Notes: a model not told the origin generated them from the letters alone. 64,000 bases of DNA from Adiantum capillus-veneris (GCA_014529385.2 CM043952.1:154703557-154767556); one strand, 5' to 3'; shown: positions 26,046-38,689, numbered from the stretch's first letter. Made by a program: numbers and translations.

Positions 26046-26999
26046 TGTTTGCGGGTCGCCGCGACGGATGTCCATAGCATAGCTCTCACGCATCAACATA
26101 ATATATCAATACAAGGGAAGCGAGCAGGATGAGGCATGGAAGCTCACTAGGGTGTCATTCCTAATGGAGTGAACTCGATGAGATACAAATACTAACTCTG
26201 CAAGAAAATCATAGGCACAAAAGCCCAGTAATCTACCTATGTCCTTCTACACATATCTACAGTCATCACGCCCGTTTACCATGCAAGTCACGTCGGATTC
26301 GCATGAAACTTGAAGGGAAGCTACAGGGGACTATCAGGACCATATCCTATCGTTGTCACAACATTCTGGAGAGGTACAAAGATCGTGATTGTTCATCCCA
26401 AAGTAAAAAAAAACAGTGAACAGGTGATCCTAAAGGGTCTTTTTAGGGTCCCTAAAGCCTCTCCTAGGTCAAAACAACATAAAATACGCGTTTAAACACT
26501 CAAAACATCGATTTGAGGTCTCAAACTCGTAGTTTAAAACCTACACCAAATCTTGAATGATTACACTTGAATGGAAGAGCAAAGTAAGAGGAACACAATG
26601 CAATGAACGAAATTGAATTCGGATTACCATAGCCACAGTAGCGAAGACTACAAGCTGGAGCAAGAAGAAGCTCTCAAACGTACGCTCACTTCTCAGTTTC
26701 TCATGAAAAAGATAATGTTCAAACTTACAAAATTGACCTTTATAGTTTAGGTCTTTACAAATGGCTTGTCCGACCAAAAGCTCCTAAACTTCTAACTGGC
26801 TCTCTAATATACAATTGCTCCTAGAAAAATAATCATAAATTCTTTTACAAGTTCTCGGGTTAGAGATGCTCTCTTACAAAAGAATTTTACAAGGGTTTCC
26901 CACAAAAATGTGACTCCTTCTCTGTAACCCATTGCTTCGTTGCTTCGTCCGCCAAACAGATGGCATGAGAACGAACAATTCAAAATTTTTCACAGCACC
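26046..26999 (-). repeat. element Y 5' LTR candidate (solo, right border uncertain)
   Basis: Starts TGTTTGCGGGTCGCC next to the primer site. There is no partner copy in the window, so the right edge is a guess. The text after about 27000 (repeated GCATTGGCATTG and ATTAGTGTG words) resembles the element X leader. Confidence 0.4.
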
Positions 27000-27412
27000 A
27001 ACATTGCATTGCAATTAGCATAGCATCAACATGGCATTGGCATTGAAATTGCATCATCATGGAATGTCTACACAATTCTACACATGTTCAGATTCTAGGG
27101 AGCTTGAGAATGCCACCTTGATTACCTTTCCAATGAAGATCAATTGAACGGTTGAAAACTCCAATTATCCTTAGTAGAAAATTAGTGTGTAAGTTAGCAA
27201 GAATTAGTGAAATTAGCAAGGGGTTTGTGTGAAATTAGAGTGTGTAAACACACAATTGGCAAGATATAGTGATAAATTAGGGAATAATGAACACATTGCT
27301 TCATGCACACACATCCAAAATCCACAAAACCATAAACACACAAGTGAAATTAGTAGTAAAATTAGTGAGGAAAGACATTCGATTATGACACAATTACACT
27401 AGCGTAGGCCAT

Positions 27413-27434
27413 CATCCCCGGCAGCGGTGCCCCA
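27413..27434 (-). other. element X primer binding site
   Basis: The minus strand reads TGGGGCACCGCTGCCGGGGA followed by TG, directly after the LTR end AACA. It is the same site class as that of element Y, with a few differences. Confidence 0.75.
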
Positions 27435-28219
27435 TGTTGGGGGTTCTATCGTTTCATAGCTCTAGTGTCCAACAAAATTATCAATCCGGAGGGATGAGCT
27501 ACCCGGCTAGGGCATGGAAACACTCACACGATTAGTGAGCTAATTATAGCAACACAAATGGTGACTCTATGAGGTGAGCTTCTTGGCCTATGGAGGAGCT
27601 AATCCATAACAATTGGCAATCTCCACATCCACTTCTCTTTACCTCCAATCAACCCAATTACACACACTAATGATTGAAAGACGCACACAACACTAATCTT
27701 ATCATGCAACACACTAATTGCAAGCAAACACACATAGATCTATCGATCACCACAGTCCAATCAAACCTACATGCACACACAAGCAAGAGAGGGAAATCAC
27801 ACAAGATTAAAGAGCTGGGATTAACCACTAAATAGTTACAATCTAGCTAATCAAAGCATCATTAGCAATCATAAGAAGCATGAGAGAGGCATATTGAAAG
27901 AGAATTAAGCAATAATTAGTGTTAACCAAGTCACATGAGCAAGGAGAAGCTCAAGGATTCCATAGCCACACACCTCAAGACCTCTCACCAAAGAGTGCTC
28001 TCAGCAAGTTGGCTTGAGAACCCTAATTTCTTTTACACACTGCCTTATATACCTAGGATAAAAATATGCAATGTTTGAGCGTCCAAGGCCTTTAGAGCTC
28101 CACCACTTATTACTGAATCTACAACCTAGGTACATTGAATTCTTTACAGCTTGGAACTCCCATTGAGCACATAACTCATGAAAATATTACAATGGCTTTA
28201 AAAAAAACGAGAATCTATA
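27435..28219 (-). repeat. element X 5' LTR (right copy, truncated)
   Basis: Begins TGTTGGGGGTTCTATC and aligns with 15538 onward until about 28219. There it breaks off, about 150 bp short of the full LTR, at unrelated DNA beginning CCTAGAACATCCC. Confidence 0.85.
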
Positions 28220-28920
28220 CCTAGAACATCCCAAAGCTTGTCAAGGACTTGGTGCGCTCAGACAAGTCTATCGTGCTTGACATACATACTGATTAACGTG
28301 TTGGATAAGTATGTATTTTTTTTTCAAGTAATCCACTATCGCAAATATCAGCATGTATCCTACTACCTTGGTACAAATCCTTGTTCTTAGCACAATCTTT
28401 AAGTGAGCTCACAAAAGAAAGACTCATCTCTTCCTCTTGATGTTTTCTTGTGTAGTGGATATTGCTCTACCCTGTGAAAACAAAACCAATGCTACATAGA
28501 GAGAATCAAGTGTGTGTGTGTGTGTGTGTGTGTGCAAGTGTGCATGTGCATACAAAGAGTGCTTTATGAAGTACAACATATCTGGCATACATGTCAACCA
28601 AGGCAATGCCATGTATAATGTTTCTTTTCTACAGCCCTTAGCTAACAATATCATCGTGAATTCCTTTGCCCATATCAGCATCTTGCCTAATGCCGCATGC
28701 CTTCAAGATATAACAGTACACAATTGCATTTGGATAGGTGCCCTCTCATTGCATCTGCTAAAAATAGCCTAGAGCTTCTTGGCCCTACCTCTATTGGGCA
28801 TATCCCGGGATTGGTACATTCTAATAGACTACATTCCGGACAGCAAGCACTTTTGTCACAAATTGGTGATGTGGATGGTTGTACACACACACCCGCCCGC
28901 TGAAGTGATGACATGGCAGG
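28220..28920. other. no gene recognised
   Basis: Contains a GT tract at 28511-28534. No coding or repeat signal was identified. Confidence 0.45.
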
Positions 28921-29466
28921 CTCGTAGATTGCGGTGCAAATCTTAAAAGGCCCACGTGGCAGGCAACGTATTGAATTTTGGTTGACGTGGAAGATTGGTA
29001 CGATAGACTGTACGGACAGTCTCTACGCAAAACTTTGGCTGCTTTATTTTACACAAGAGAGAGAGAGAGCTTTTATTTTTTTTAAAGATTTGCTTTATTC
29101 TTACCAAGCAAGTGAGAGGAGTTGCTTTATGTTGAGAATGCTTTTAGTGGGGGACAACTTTGGGGGCTGCTTTTGGCATCCCTTGTAAACCTTTATAAGT
29201 GTGGCTTGGCCTCTCACTTCTCAGAGCATCTGGATGGAGAGTCTGAGAGTGAGACCAAGCCACTCCGTGTACTTTGTGCAACAGATTTAATACAAAAAGA
29301 AATACCGAAAGGGGCACCAGTCTTTAGGGCCAATATTTCTAGGCACGGAACTCCGCCGGGCCGTTTCAAATCAATTGTGAACTGTGAACTATTTTGAAGT
29401 GAATTCTTGTCGTGTCGCGGTAGAATCTTAACTTGGAGTGTCCAAGTTTGTTATAATGGTATTACA

Positions 29467-30080
29467 GTATGGCCAATTTCTCTCCTACTGAGAAATTCCA
29501 ATGCTTTTTACGTGGCACTTATGGATTTAGACAGAGATCAGTCGACTTTCTCTACATCCGAAGATGCGGGAAGAGATCACGAAGAAGATTCATGCAAGGA
29601 GTATGGCCCACCTTGGCCTACTCAGGTGGAGCTTAAAGAGATGGAGCGTCGATGACTGATCGATGATGCAACAAAGATGATGCTAAATTTTACGAAAGGA
29701 CCCAAAATTTGCAAAATTTATGAGCCAGACCACCTTCAACGAGGTGCACTCACAGTGGCGGAAAACCACACAACCACCCCTCAAATCGACACTCAAGAAA
29801 TCTCCTACTCCAAGGATGTTTACAGAGCAAGAATTAGAAGAGGTGGTTGACACACGGATTTCTCAATTTTTTGATGTGCAGAACAAAGCCCAAAAGCATG
29901 GCTGAAAGCTGAAGAAAGGCACTGACTTCCCGGGTTATTTGGGTCGTCAGTCTACTTTTTCCTCTGCAAGAAAGAAGAAGAAGCATGTGCGATTTGAAGG
30001 AGTACCCAATTCTTCTTCTTCTTCTTCTTCTGACAGTTCTTCTAACTACTCTGACGTGAGTGAAGAAGACAGAAAAGGGA
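29467..30080 (+). pseudogene. element W gag-like remnant
   Basis: Short plus-strand frames with stops: MDLDRDQSTFSTSED, then 29720-29905 (TEQELEEVVDTRISQFF), then a Ser-rich stretch (SSDSSSNYSDVSEED). There is no zinc knuckle. The gag call rests on position, between an LTR-like end with a primer-like site and an RT remnant that follows directly. I cannot identify it from sequence alone. Confidence 0.3.
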
Positions 30081-30084
30081 AAAA

Positions 30085-31740
30085 GCGAAATGATGTCTTG
30101 GATAGATTGTAGGGTTGTTCTATTTTTAGTTTGATCGATCTAAAGAGTGAATATCACTAGATGGTTCATGGATATCGTGAGATGATTGATCCAATAGATG
30201 TGCCCAAAATAGCTGTCAAGAGAACTTTTGGATTTTGTGGGTTTTTTGTCATGCCTTTTGCCTTGTTCTAATCATATGATGGACATGGCATTTCTTCCTC
30301 ATAGACAATGTATGGGCACTGACAATGTGAGTACGGATGTCAGGGCCTTTTGTGCAAGCTCTGCATAATAAAGTTGTACGTATTCATCTTTCTATTTAGA
30401 CAAGCAACAGTGAAGTAAAGGTTGCACCTTGCTAAAAGGTTTAAGATTTACTTAGGTTGGATTCTTTTTATTAGCTTTTAGTATTAGGTATGGCTTTAGT
30501 TTAGGTTTATTGTGGCTTGATTTCAGTTTGAAGAAAGGCTGAAATCTTTAAGGTTGAGTGTTATTTAAAGTTAAGCTGCTATCTTTCAGGTTTAGTCCCT
30601 TGCTTTTATTAGTTCTAGGGGTGTGTGTGAGAAAGAGAGAGAGAGAGTGTGAAAGGGAATGAGTGAACGAACGAGTTGGTAGACTTTGGGTAATTTTTTT
30701 GTGTGGGTTCTATTATTATTAAAACATTTCTTTTTATATGTGTTTGTGTGTTTTGTTTTGTCTTGTATGCTTTTCATTGTTTTTTATAATACACTTTTTT
30801 CTTTTTATATTATCTTATGTTCATGCTTTTTTTTTTGTCAAATTTTTTTAGTGTGTTTTTATTTGTAATAATAATAACAATTATTTTTATCTTAGTTTCA
30901 TTTTATGCTTCTAGTTATTGTGACCTTTGTATCTTTCATTCATTGTCATAGTTTGTAAGTTTAGATATTTCTAAACTTATGAAGGTATATTCATTGTATG
31001 GGCACATTCTTTGATGATATGATTGTGTTATTGAAGAACGAGGAAGAGCTTTACGAGCATTTGAAACCTTGCAAAGGAAACGTTTCCATCAATGGAAAGA
31101 AGAGTGAATTCTTGTGGATGAGTTTCCTTTAGTATCAAATGTTTTAGACCAAGAGTATCGCTGCAGGTTTGCAAAAGGTTAGTCCTTTTGGGACATTTAC
31201 CTTTCGCACCCGTGAACGCTTGGTTAATTGGCTACAACTCCCACCCTTACTTTGTGGATGAGTTTGATTTAGTAGAGTGAATTCGTTGTGGAAGAGATTC
31301 ATTTCTTGGGACACATGGTTTCAAAAGATGGAGTAGGAATGAGGAAGAACTTTAGGAGCATTTGAAACATTACAAAGGAAAGGTTTCCATCAATGGAAAG
31401 AAGAGTGAATTCTTCGTGGAAGAGATTCATTTCTTGGGACAAATGGTTTCAAAAGATGGAGTAGGAATGGACATAGATAAGATTAGGGTGACACAAGAGG
31501 GACCAAACCCAACAAATTTGCACGATGCCCACAATTTCTTAGTCTTATTCTCTTACTATTGGTGATTTATCACAAGTAAATTGTTGAGACATGAGCACCT
31601 TTGCAAGATTTGACCCATAAGGGAGTTGTCTTTTGTTTTGAAGGAAGGAAATATAAAGCCTTCCAGGTCTAGCTTCCTATAGAGCCAGTTCTTGTGTTAT
31701 TGGATTTGAGAAAGTCATTTTAGGTGTAGTGTGATGTATA
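30085..31740 (+). pseudogene. element W reverse transcriptase and RNase H relics
   Basis: At 30085-30270 the plus strand reads VLDRL, a stop, GCSIFSLIDLKSEYH, a stop, then DVPKIAVKRTFGF and FFVMPFALF. These are the palm motifs of a gypsy RT (FS.IDL.SGYHQ, D.PKTAF, MPFGL). At 31000-31140, FFDDMIVLLKNEEELYEHLK matches the Y(L)DDI motif block. 31362-31565 gives KSEFFVEEIHFLGQMVSKDG and PTNLHDAHNFL, the thumb region, followed by RNase H-like text to 31740. A segment of about 75 bp (31030-31115) is repeated at 31340-31412. Many stops make it clearly non-functional. Confidence 0.75.
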
Positions 31741-31800
31741 TGGCAATAGTATTTGGGAAATTCTTATGCAAGATGGCTGAAGTGGGATAATGGCAATGAG

Positions 31801-32132
31801 GATGGGGAAGGATTGGTAGTGCTCAAGATCTACACAGAAGGAAAGATAAACAACCCCAAGGGCTACCCTCTATATAATTCAAGTGGAAGGAGGGAGAGAG
31901 AGGGACACTGCTAGCAAGGTTTTTCATTTGTTATTCCAAGTATGAAGGATCCCATGAAGTGATATTACCTGATGTATGCACACATATGTCTTAGATGATG
32001 TGGTTATGAAGAGTATGCAAGAGCTCAGAACAAAGCCATCACCAGTGTTGCTACCCAGGAAGAAAGCTAAGTGCTCATCCTTAAATACAACCAAGCATAG
32101 CAAGCCTTGTGTGCATGCGCACACGCGTGCAC
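31801..32132. other. no gene recognised
   Basis: Short stretch between element W and the AC/GA tract, with no motif. Confidence 0.4.
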
Positions 32133-32148
32133 ATACACACACACACAC

Positions 32149-32189
<41 letters not shown>
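32133..32189. repeat. (AC)n-(GA)n compound microsatellite
   Basis: About eight AC units (32133-32149) followed by about 19 AG/GA units (32151-32189). The GA part abuts the 3' end of LINE copy 2. Confidence 0.95.
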
Positions 32190-32193
<4 letters not shown>

Positions 32194-32790
32194 ATTATCG
32201 TCTACGGAGGTCATATATGACCCATGGGACCGGAGACAAAAAACATTACAATGCATCCTTATAAGTGAAGGCATTGGATACATATCAGTTAAGGAATGAG
32301 GGTCCATCAGTAGGGTAGAAGATAAGATAATAAAGTAAACAAGACCTAAACCTAAGTGGGGTTGGGTAAGGGGAGACCCCCTTTCGGAGTTCGGAACTCT
32401 TGAATGATGGCCTTCCCCCCTCAGTAGACTGCCCATTTGACTTGCTTTCGGGCTTCGTCGACCTTCTCGAGTTCGCACTTTTAACCTTGAGTTGATTCAT
32501 GGTTAGCTCCTCAGCAATCCAAACCTTTGTTCCTTTGAGGAGGTAAGATTGGCGCAATAGCCTCACTCGCTCCTCTTTGTCCTTAAAAGTGAGAAGGCAG
32601 TGCTCCAGTGGTACTTTCCTGTGTGTGTCGTTAATCCAGGAAATGTCTTCTCGCTTGCTGTTGATGGGCTGAATAATATCGTTGAGCTTGATGATTGCCT
32701 CTTCGAGGGTGGCCTCGGTAGTGCACCATGGTGAGGGAAGCCCACCAATCTGGATCTTAAGGGAATTCTCTTCCTGGAGTTTCTGCTTAC
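32190..32790 (-). mobile_element. ORF1-only LINE-derived element, copy 2, 5'-truncated
   Basis: Matches 6879-7470 of copy 1 at about 75% identity by eye, covering the ORF1 C-terminal half and the whole 3' tail. The reading on the minus strand includes LLRQSYLLKGTKVWIAEELT and, in another frame, a match to the RRM segment (GLPSPW-like). It has several frameshifts. The 5' end at about 32790 meets hAT transposase sequence directly, as expected of a 5'-truncated LINE insertion into or beside the hAT element. Confidence 0.6.
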
Positions 32791-33886
32791 AAATCGAGCA
32801 CTCTTTGTTGTTTCAAGATAAATTTCACAACCTGACGTATTGTACCAATTATTCTGGCAAACCATGTGAATTTTTCGCTAGTATACCAATCCTTCAGCAC
32901 CAAGTTTAAGCTATGTGTATTACAACCATTGGAAAAAATGTGTGGAAAGCATTTCTTTATTAATTTATTGGTGTTTCTACAATTCTTTGCATTGTCCATG
33001 AATACTTGAATGACATGTTCAGCACCAATTTCTTTAATTACATTAATCAAGACCTGAGAAATGTATTTGCCACTTTTAGTTGCAGCAGAACTATCATTCA
33101 CGTTTCTTCACTTGTACAAACCGGCATTACATTGATCAACGATCTTCTTTGAACATTTGACCAGCCATCACTCACAATCATATATCCTGAAAGCAAAATA
33201 TTATTTTTCTAACACATTCTTTGACTTCGATGTAACATTTTTCCAAGAAAACATTTTGTATCGTGTGATAAGAAGAAGCTGAAAATCTTGGGCCAAACCC
33301 ACCGATTTTCTCCCAAGCAGCCTTCCAATTATTGTTGTCTATCATGACCAAAGCACTTCTAGTAAAGAATATTTCTTTGGCAAGTGCAGTTTGTGCTTCT
33401 TCTAGAAACTACACTCGAAATCTTTGATGTAATAACCTTTGATGCATTTGACCAAGTTCACCTTCATTGTGATGCTTGAAAGGAACACTGCTGAAATTTC
33501 CTCTCCCTGTGCAGGTTGTTCTCCAAGGTTAGTTGGTGTCACTACACAGGATCTGCGAAGTTAATATTTGGCTCAGAGAACTCTTGACTCAAATCCACAG
33601 AGCTATATATCTGTTGTCTCTTGCCACTGTTTTTTGAAAGCTCTTCTCTCAAACGCTTTGCAATTGTAGATGCCTGAGGATGTTCACATTTCTTATAACT
33701 CTTTTTAACGCTACCAACAAAATGATCCCTAATACGTGGTGTACCACTCAATTTTGTTGTCTGACAATATTTACATTGCCACTCCATATATCGGCCACAT
33801 ATGTTGTGATCATAATCCCACTCTTTGCCAGGAGCTTTTTTATTCTTTGGCTTCTTCGTACCATTTGTGCCCACATTTTTCTCCAT
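32791..33886 (-). pseudogene. hAT-family transposase, 3'-truncated
   Basis: A minus-strand frame starts ATG at 33886. Residues 1-114 form a BED-type zinc finger region (WQCKYCQTTKLSGTPRIRDHF, then H), which is the DNA-binding end of hAT proteins. From 33480 to 32791 the text matches the DUF659 core: NNWKAAWEKIGGFGPRFSASS, IVSDGWSNVQRRSLIN, then VFMDNAKNC and FSNGCNTHSLNLVLKD. At least two in-frame stops lie within the DUF659 part, and the dimerisation domain and third catalytic acidic residue are missing because LINE copy 2 begins there. No terminal inverted repeats were found. It is a dead element. Confidence 0.8.
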
Positions 33887-35475
33887 TGCTTTTAGATTAA
33901 AACTGAAGACAAAAGAACCAATTGTTTAGTTTTTGAATCATTTTTCTCATTTACTTATATTAAAATTAAAAAACCATTCAATATGAAAGTAACCATGATG
34001 CACAATATGAGATTTTCAATGCACGCTAGTCAATCCACATATCGATCACCTATATTGTGAGCAAACATACACATTGCAATACAGTCTATGCACGGCATAA
34101 TAACTACAACAATGCTATGAATTTCTCAATGTAATTATTATTATAATGATTATTTATATGTACACTTTGATTTACAAACAATAAGACACATCTAATTTCA
34201 ATTTCTACAAAAAAAAAACAAAAGAAATAAAATATATGATAGGTCATTTCATGCACTAATAATCTATCCTAATACATAATGCACTCTCTATATAAACCAA
34301 TGCATGAACTAATTAACACAAATAGATATTCAATATAATCACTCAATTGAGGACTACTTGTACCCAGTGAAGGATTGTATCCTCCCCATGCAACCAATTC
34401 AATATATAAAAGCTATTTTAACCCAATTAAGAATTATAGCTCTTATATTGTGGAGTGACAATATAATGCAAGACTTCAACGATCTTTATATGCCTAGTAC
34501 ACTAGTACAGGACATGCGACCCTTGACTATCGACTTGTCATTTTACATATACTCATCTTCTAAAACCAATCACAACCCTCATTTGGACCAATGGATTCTT
34601 CGCAATGAGCATGAATCTCCAAGTTTTCGTACCTTTATGTCTGTAAATGAAGTAAATTTTTTTAGAAGTGGTTACCAAATTAAGAATCACGTTCGGCCCA
34701 AAAAAAGGACCTGTGAATCTATAACCTTTAGTCAATTCACAAGGAGATGACTATACTTAGCACTTGGATACACTCCCCAAGGATTTGCCTAGCTAAAGGA
34801 CTGCGATTAACACACTATTTACTATATATAATTACTCCCATCGGCTTTTTCATTTTCTTGATGGGTCCGCCGGGCAACTACATATACCCGGTGGGCCTCC
34901 AGTAAAATGAAAAATCTCGGCAGGCCCCGTAGGGAAAAATAAAAAACCCGGAGGGCTAACCGGCTCTATGGGTTTTTGCAGATCATACTCAAATTCATGT
35001 TAACAATTAACGTAATCACTTGATTTTCTCGTGTAGATACTAGAGTTATTGACGTAATCACACGATCGTGATTATGTTAATGAGATCCATGTTCCTCACA
35101 AAATCCTTAATCTTCATCAGTGTCCTCTCTTGCAACAAACAAGTTGGCTAGAAGAGATGACATATCAAAGAGGATGCAATGTGTTGGTTGTAGGATATGA
35201 TAGAAATGGCTATGGCAAGAGATGTTTGGGCTAGTTTAACAAAATATCAAGTGATGGACTTCTCCAAATACAAGCACCTATGCTTGCACCTCGAAACCTA
35301 TTAGATGTTGCAAGACCTTTATGTGGGTGATGGATTCATGACGATGAGATTTCTAGTTAGAAGCTATTCAATAAACATGTTTTTCCCTTACAAAAGCACA
35401 AAAAGTTCTTGATGAGCTTTCTATGCAAAATGTTGCATCTTGAAACATGTTGAGTGCACGTTATGCCAACATGGT
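33887..35475. other. no gene recognised
   Basis: AT-rich DNA. A plus-strand ORF of 130 codons at 34358-34750 has no recognisable motif. Around 34865-34965 three short GC-rich words of the type CCCGG(A/T)GGGC(C/T) stand out against the AT-rich background. Confidence 0.4.
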
Positions 35476-35930
35476 CATTAGGCAAAACTTGGACTCACAA
35501 AGGGGCCCTTTAATGAGTTTGACTTTACCTCTCTCTACCAAAACGGGCGCATGGATAATTTTTTGCAAACAAACTCCAAAGTTGGCAGAGTTTTGACAGT
35601 TAGAATTTCCTCTTCAAGCTCTATCTACCGATATATAGCACGCCATGAGATTCCTCATATTTTAGAAGATTCTTTTTTTGATTCACCTATGATGTGACAA
35701 CTCTGTCGGAATCTAAGTGAATAAAAAAAGAATCTTCTAAAATATGAGGAATCTCATGGCATGCTATATATTAGTAGGAGATAGAGATTGAAGAGGACAT
35801 TCTAACTGTCAAACCTCCGCCACCCTTTGGAGTTTGTTTGCAAAAATTTATCCATGTGCCCGTTTTGGTAGAGAGAGGTAAAGTTAAACTCCTTAAAGGG
35901 CCCCTTTGTGAGTCCAAATTTTTCCTAATG
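35476..35930. repeat. large inverted repeat (foldback), arms about 215 bp
   Basis: The left arm 35476-35690 and right arm 35714-35930 are reverse complements at roughly 90% identity, with a loop of only about 23 bases. Shared landmarks include ACTCACAAAGGGGCCC near the outer ends and GAGATTCCTCATATTTTAGA near the loop. There is no ORF. A transcript would fold into a long near-perfect hairpin. It may be a foldback/MITE-type element; clear target duplications were not found. Confidence 0.9.
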
Positions 35931-38100
35931 TGTGGCAAGGAAGCAGTGGGTTGTTTTTACCAAATGTGAAATGAGGGTTGTGTGATAGACAAGTGCCTTG
36001 GAGTCCTCTCATAGGAGGATATGTGCACCAAGGGAATGCCAAGGAGGGCTGAAAGGTACAACAATATGGCACCTTCCTGTGATCGCTTTCCTTAGTGTGC
36101 TCAATGCATGTCGTTACTAAGATCTACTAGATGGGAGCCAAATATTTTTTCGATAGCATAAGGGGAAATTTTGACATCATATTAGACAAAACACGACACC
36201 TGATGGGTGACATTTTTGGGTGGTCAAGGAATTTTGACACAGCTATGAGAGTATCAAAATGATGACATCAAATTGAATATCCTTCAATTTAGTCCACTCT
36301 TCTAGATGCTTGTAAAAAATGGGAAAACGTAGAGCTGCCCTTTGAGCACACAATAGAATAAGAGGAATGTAACATTGCAACATGTGTGTAAACGTAGTTG
36401 CATTCAAAATCACTTGAAATGTCTTTTGGACATTTGAAAATGTTTGATAAAGTTGGAGTTTGAAATGCAGTTTCAAACTTTACCTTTTGTTTTTGCAAAC
36501 AAATTGGGGATTTGGATGATGTTGATGATGATGATGATAGTTACTTGTGTTTGTAGTCTACATCTCTGATTCCATGTTTTGTGTTTAGCCTATTATGTTG
36601 GTGGTTTCTTTAGGTTAAGTCCCAAGTTCCCACTTGTGATAGTTATATAGCTATTGATTGGTCATAGATCCCTTTTTATTTATTCTTGAGGCTTGCTTTG
36701 GGTTTGAATGGCATGAAGTATGTTAAAAAATCTATAAAAAAAGAGAGGGTTGTGGTTGATTTGGCAAAGAGGCTTGAGTCAAATTGGTTTTATACTTTCA
36801 AATTGTATGCATTTGACATTTGATTGGCATTAGGAAAAATCATATGTGTGACATTCTCTGAAGTTTGTTCTAGCCTTGTGTGAAGGAATTGGCCCTTGAC
36901 CCTTGGTTTAGTGAAGGGAAAATGGTAGAGTAGGAAAAAATGGAACAACACCTTCCAAATTTGCCTTGTTGGATTGGTTGCTCTGTTAATTTAGTAAGAA
37001 TATTCTACAAGGATAAGATGTTGCACATTGGATGTGGCTCTAAAAACATGTTGTTGCACGCTGAGTCATTATAAAGCAGTCATCTTTGCCACCTGGTCCA
37101 TTACAAAGGTGATAATTGTCACACATTATTATTTGAATGGTATTTTACAAGCTATCTGGAAATCTTAAAATATTTCCACTCCGAGTGAAATGGATGGTGG
37201 AAGTAAAACAATACATAAGATGGGGAGGCATGGAATTTCTAAGCATGTTCAAAAAATTTGGAGGTGGCTGAGATATTGCATCTAATTTTTTGAATGAGTT
37301 GGTTAAGTTTACTAGAGAGCATGTGGTATTTTGTGCCCTTACAGAGAGTAGCTATGAGATACACATTCAACCATCCTCAAGTTGAGTCTCTTGGAAGAGG
37401 GAGATAATGCACAAGTCTTTTGTTTCATGTAATCACATGTATTTTGTTAGTGTGTGTGCACATTGTTGAATTTCAACCCAAACAACACAAGACAATCCAT
37501 CGGCTTACCATGTCCTTTCAATGTCCCCCAAAGATATTCTAGTCATATTGGGGCAACCATGTAAGATGAACCCAGATTTATGATGATTGCATACACTACC
37601 CACCTAATTTGTATTGAAGCTGGTTACATTATTATGAAGTCAAGATTTGTCTTATGTTTTTTGTTAGAGATTGTGTTTTGGTATTGACTTTTATATGCTG
37701 ACATTGTTGATTGGGGATCAAGCATTATCACAAATACCAAAGAGACATTTCCTCGCTTATTAGAGATGTTCCCAGAAGAAAGAGCAAAATAAGAGAGATA
37801 TTATCCATGGACAATGTCATCCACTTCGTCCATATCTGTACAATCTGGGTCACATCTTCCAGATCCCACTCAATTTCAATATCGTTGTGGGATTCATTTG
37901 CAGTTTCTTTGTGAGACCTGTTATTTCCTCACAAAGCTGCATAATTTCACTTATCATTAATAGGTTATTGGCTTGGAAGACAAGCTTGTAACCTGGTTTT
38001 AGCACAGATTGTGTTCATTCACTTTTGCAACATGATGCTGGAAGTCCTCAAAGAGCTTAAAGAGGATGATCCTAGAACTTTTTTGACATCCTGTTGCAAC
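35931..38100. other. no gene recognised; flank of CACTA A
   Basis: AT-rich, stop-rich DNA with a short ATG/GAT run near 36517-36538. It ends at the AAC trinucleotide (38098-38100) just outside the CACTA A terminus. Confidence 0.45.
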
Positions 38101-38689
38101 CACTACAAGAGGTTATGTGCACTTGTGAAGCTTTTACCGCGATGGAAATACATTGGATTTTAATACTCCCCGGCGTCGCTAAGACCGTCGCTACGGGAAC
38201 GTTGCTATGAGGGTCGCTATATAATGACGCGTATAGCGACACATATAGAGATGCTTATAGCGACGGTTATAATCCTTCTATAGTGACGCTTATATCAACG
38301 TAGAAAAACCTATATAGAGATGCTTATAGCGACGCCCGAGAGTAAAATTTTTTGGGTGGCAGGGCACACCCTTCAACCATATTGAATGTTTCCAGAATAG
38401 AGTAAACCCACAAGAGAATATAACCATTAACTCCATCATGCATAGTATTGTTTGCAAAATAAAGATACCAAACTGAGAAAAGTAATTGGATAAAAGTAAA
38501 TCAATGACAATTATACACATCATAGGCAAAATAACTTTGCAAATGTAATAGTTACAACACAATTGTCATTATTGAGAAAATATAGGGTTTTCGAATAGTT
38601 ACAAAAAGATTTATACACATCATCTCATTATACATGCTATTAAAAAATGAAAATAATGCTATCTGGCTACGGCTAGACTAACGTCATCT

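Larger units (their letters stand above)
20353..26999 (-). mobile_element. Ty3/gypsy element Y, gag-protease half only
   Basis: A minus-strand element fragment. Right to left it has an LTR candidate (from 26046), a primer site (26025-26044), a leader of about 1.5 kb, a long gag frame (24525 to 20893) and a retropepsin (20831 to 20353). Reverse transcriptase, integrase and the 3' LTR are missing. The protease frame ends at about 20353, where the leader-like AC/AT-rich DNA of element X resumes. The right border near 27000 is an estimate, since no second LTR copy is present in the window. Confidence 0.6.
28921..31800 (+). mobile_element. decayed plus-strand Ty3/gypsy element W
   Basis: A possible 5' LTR tail (TATAAGTG at about 29193, ending near 29453 before a TGGTATTACAG primer-like site) is followed by gag-like text, then RT and RNase H relics in element order on the plus strand. 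Protease, integrase and most of RT are missing, and about 0.7 kb of AT-rich DNA splits RT between 30280 and 31000. The left border is an estimate. Confidence 0.5.

Noticed and set aside
34358-34750. 130-codon plus-strand ORF
   Set aside because: No motif and no homologue that I recognise; AT-rich region where such ORFs arise by chance.
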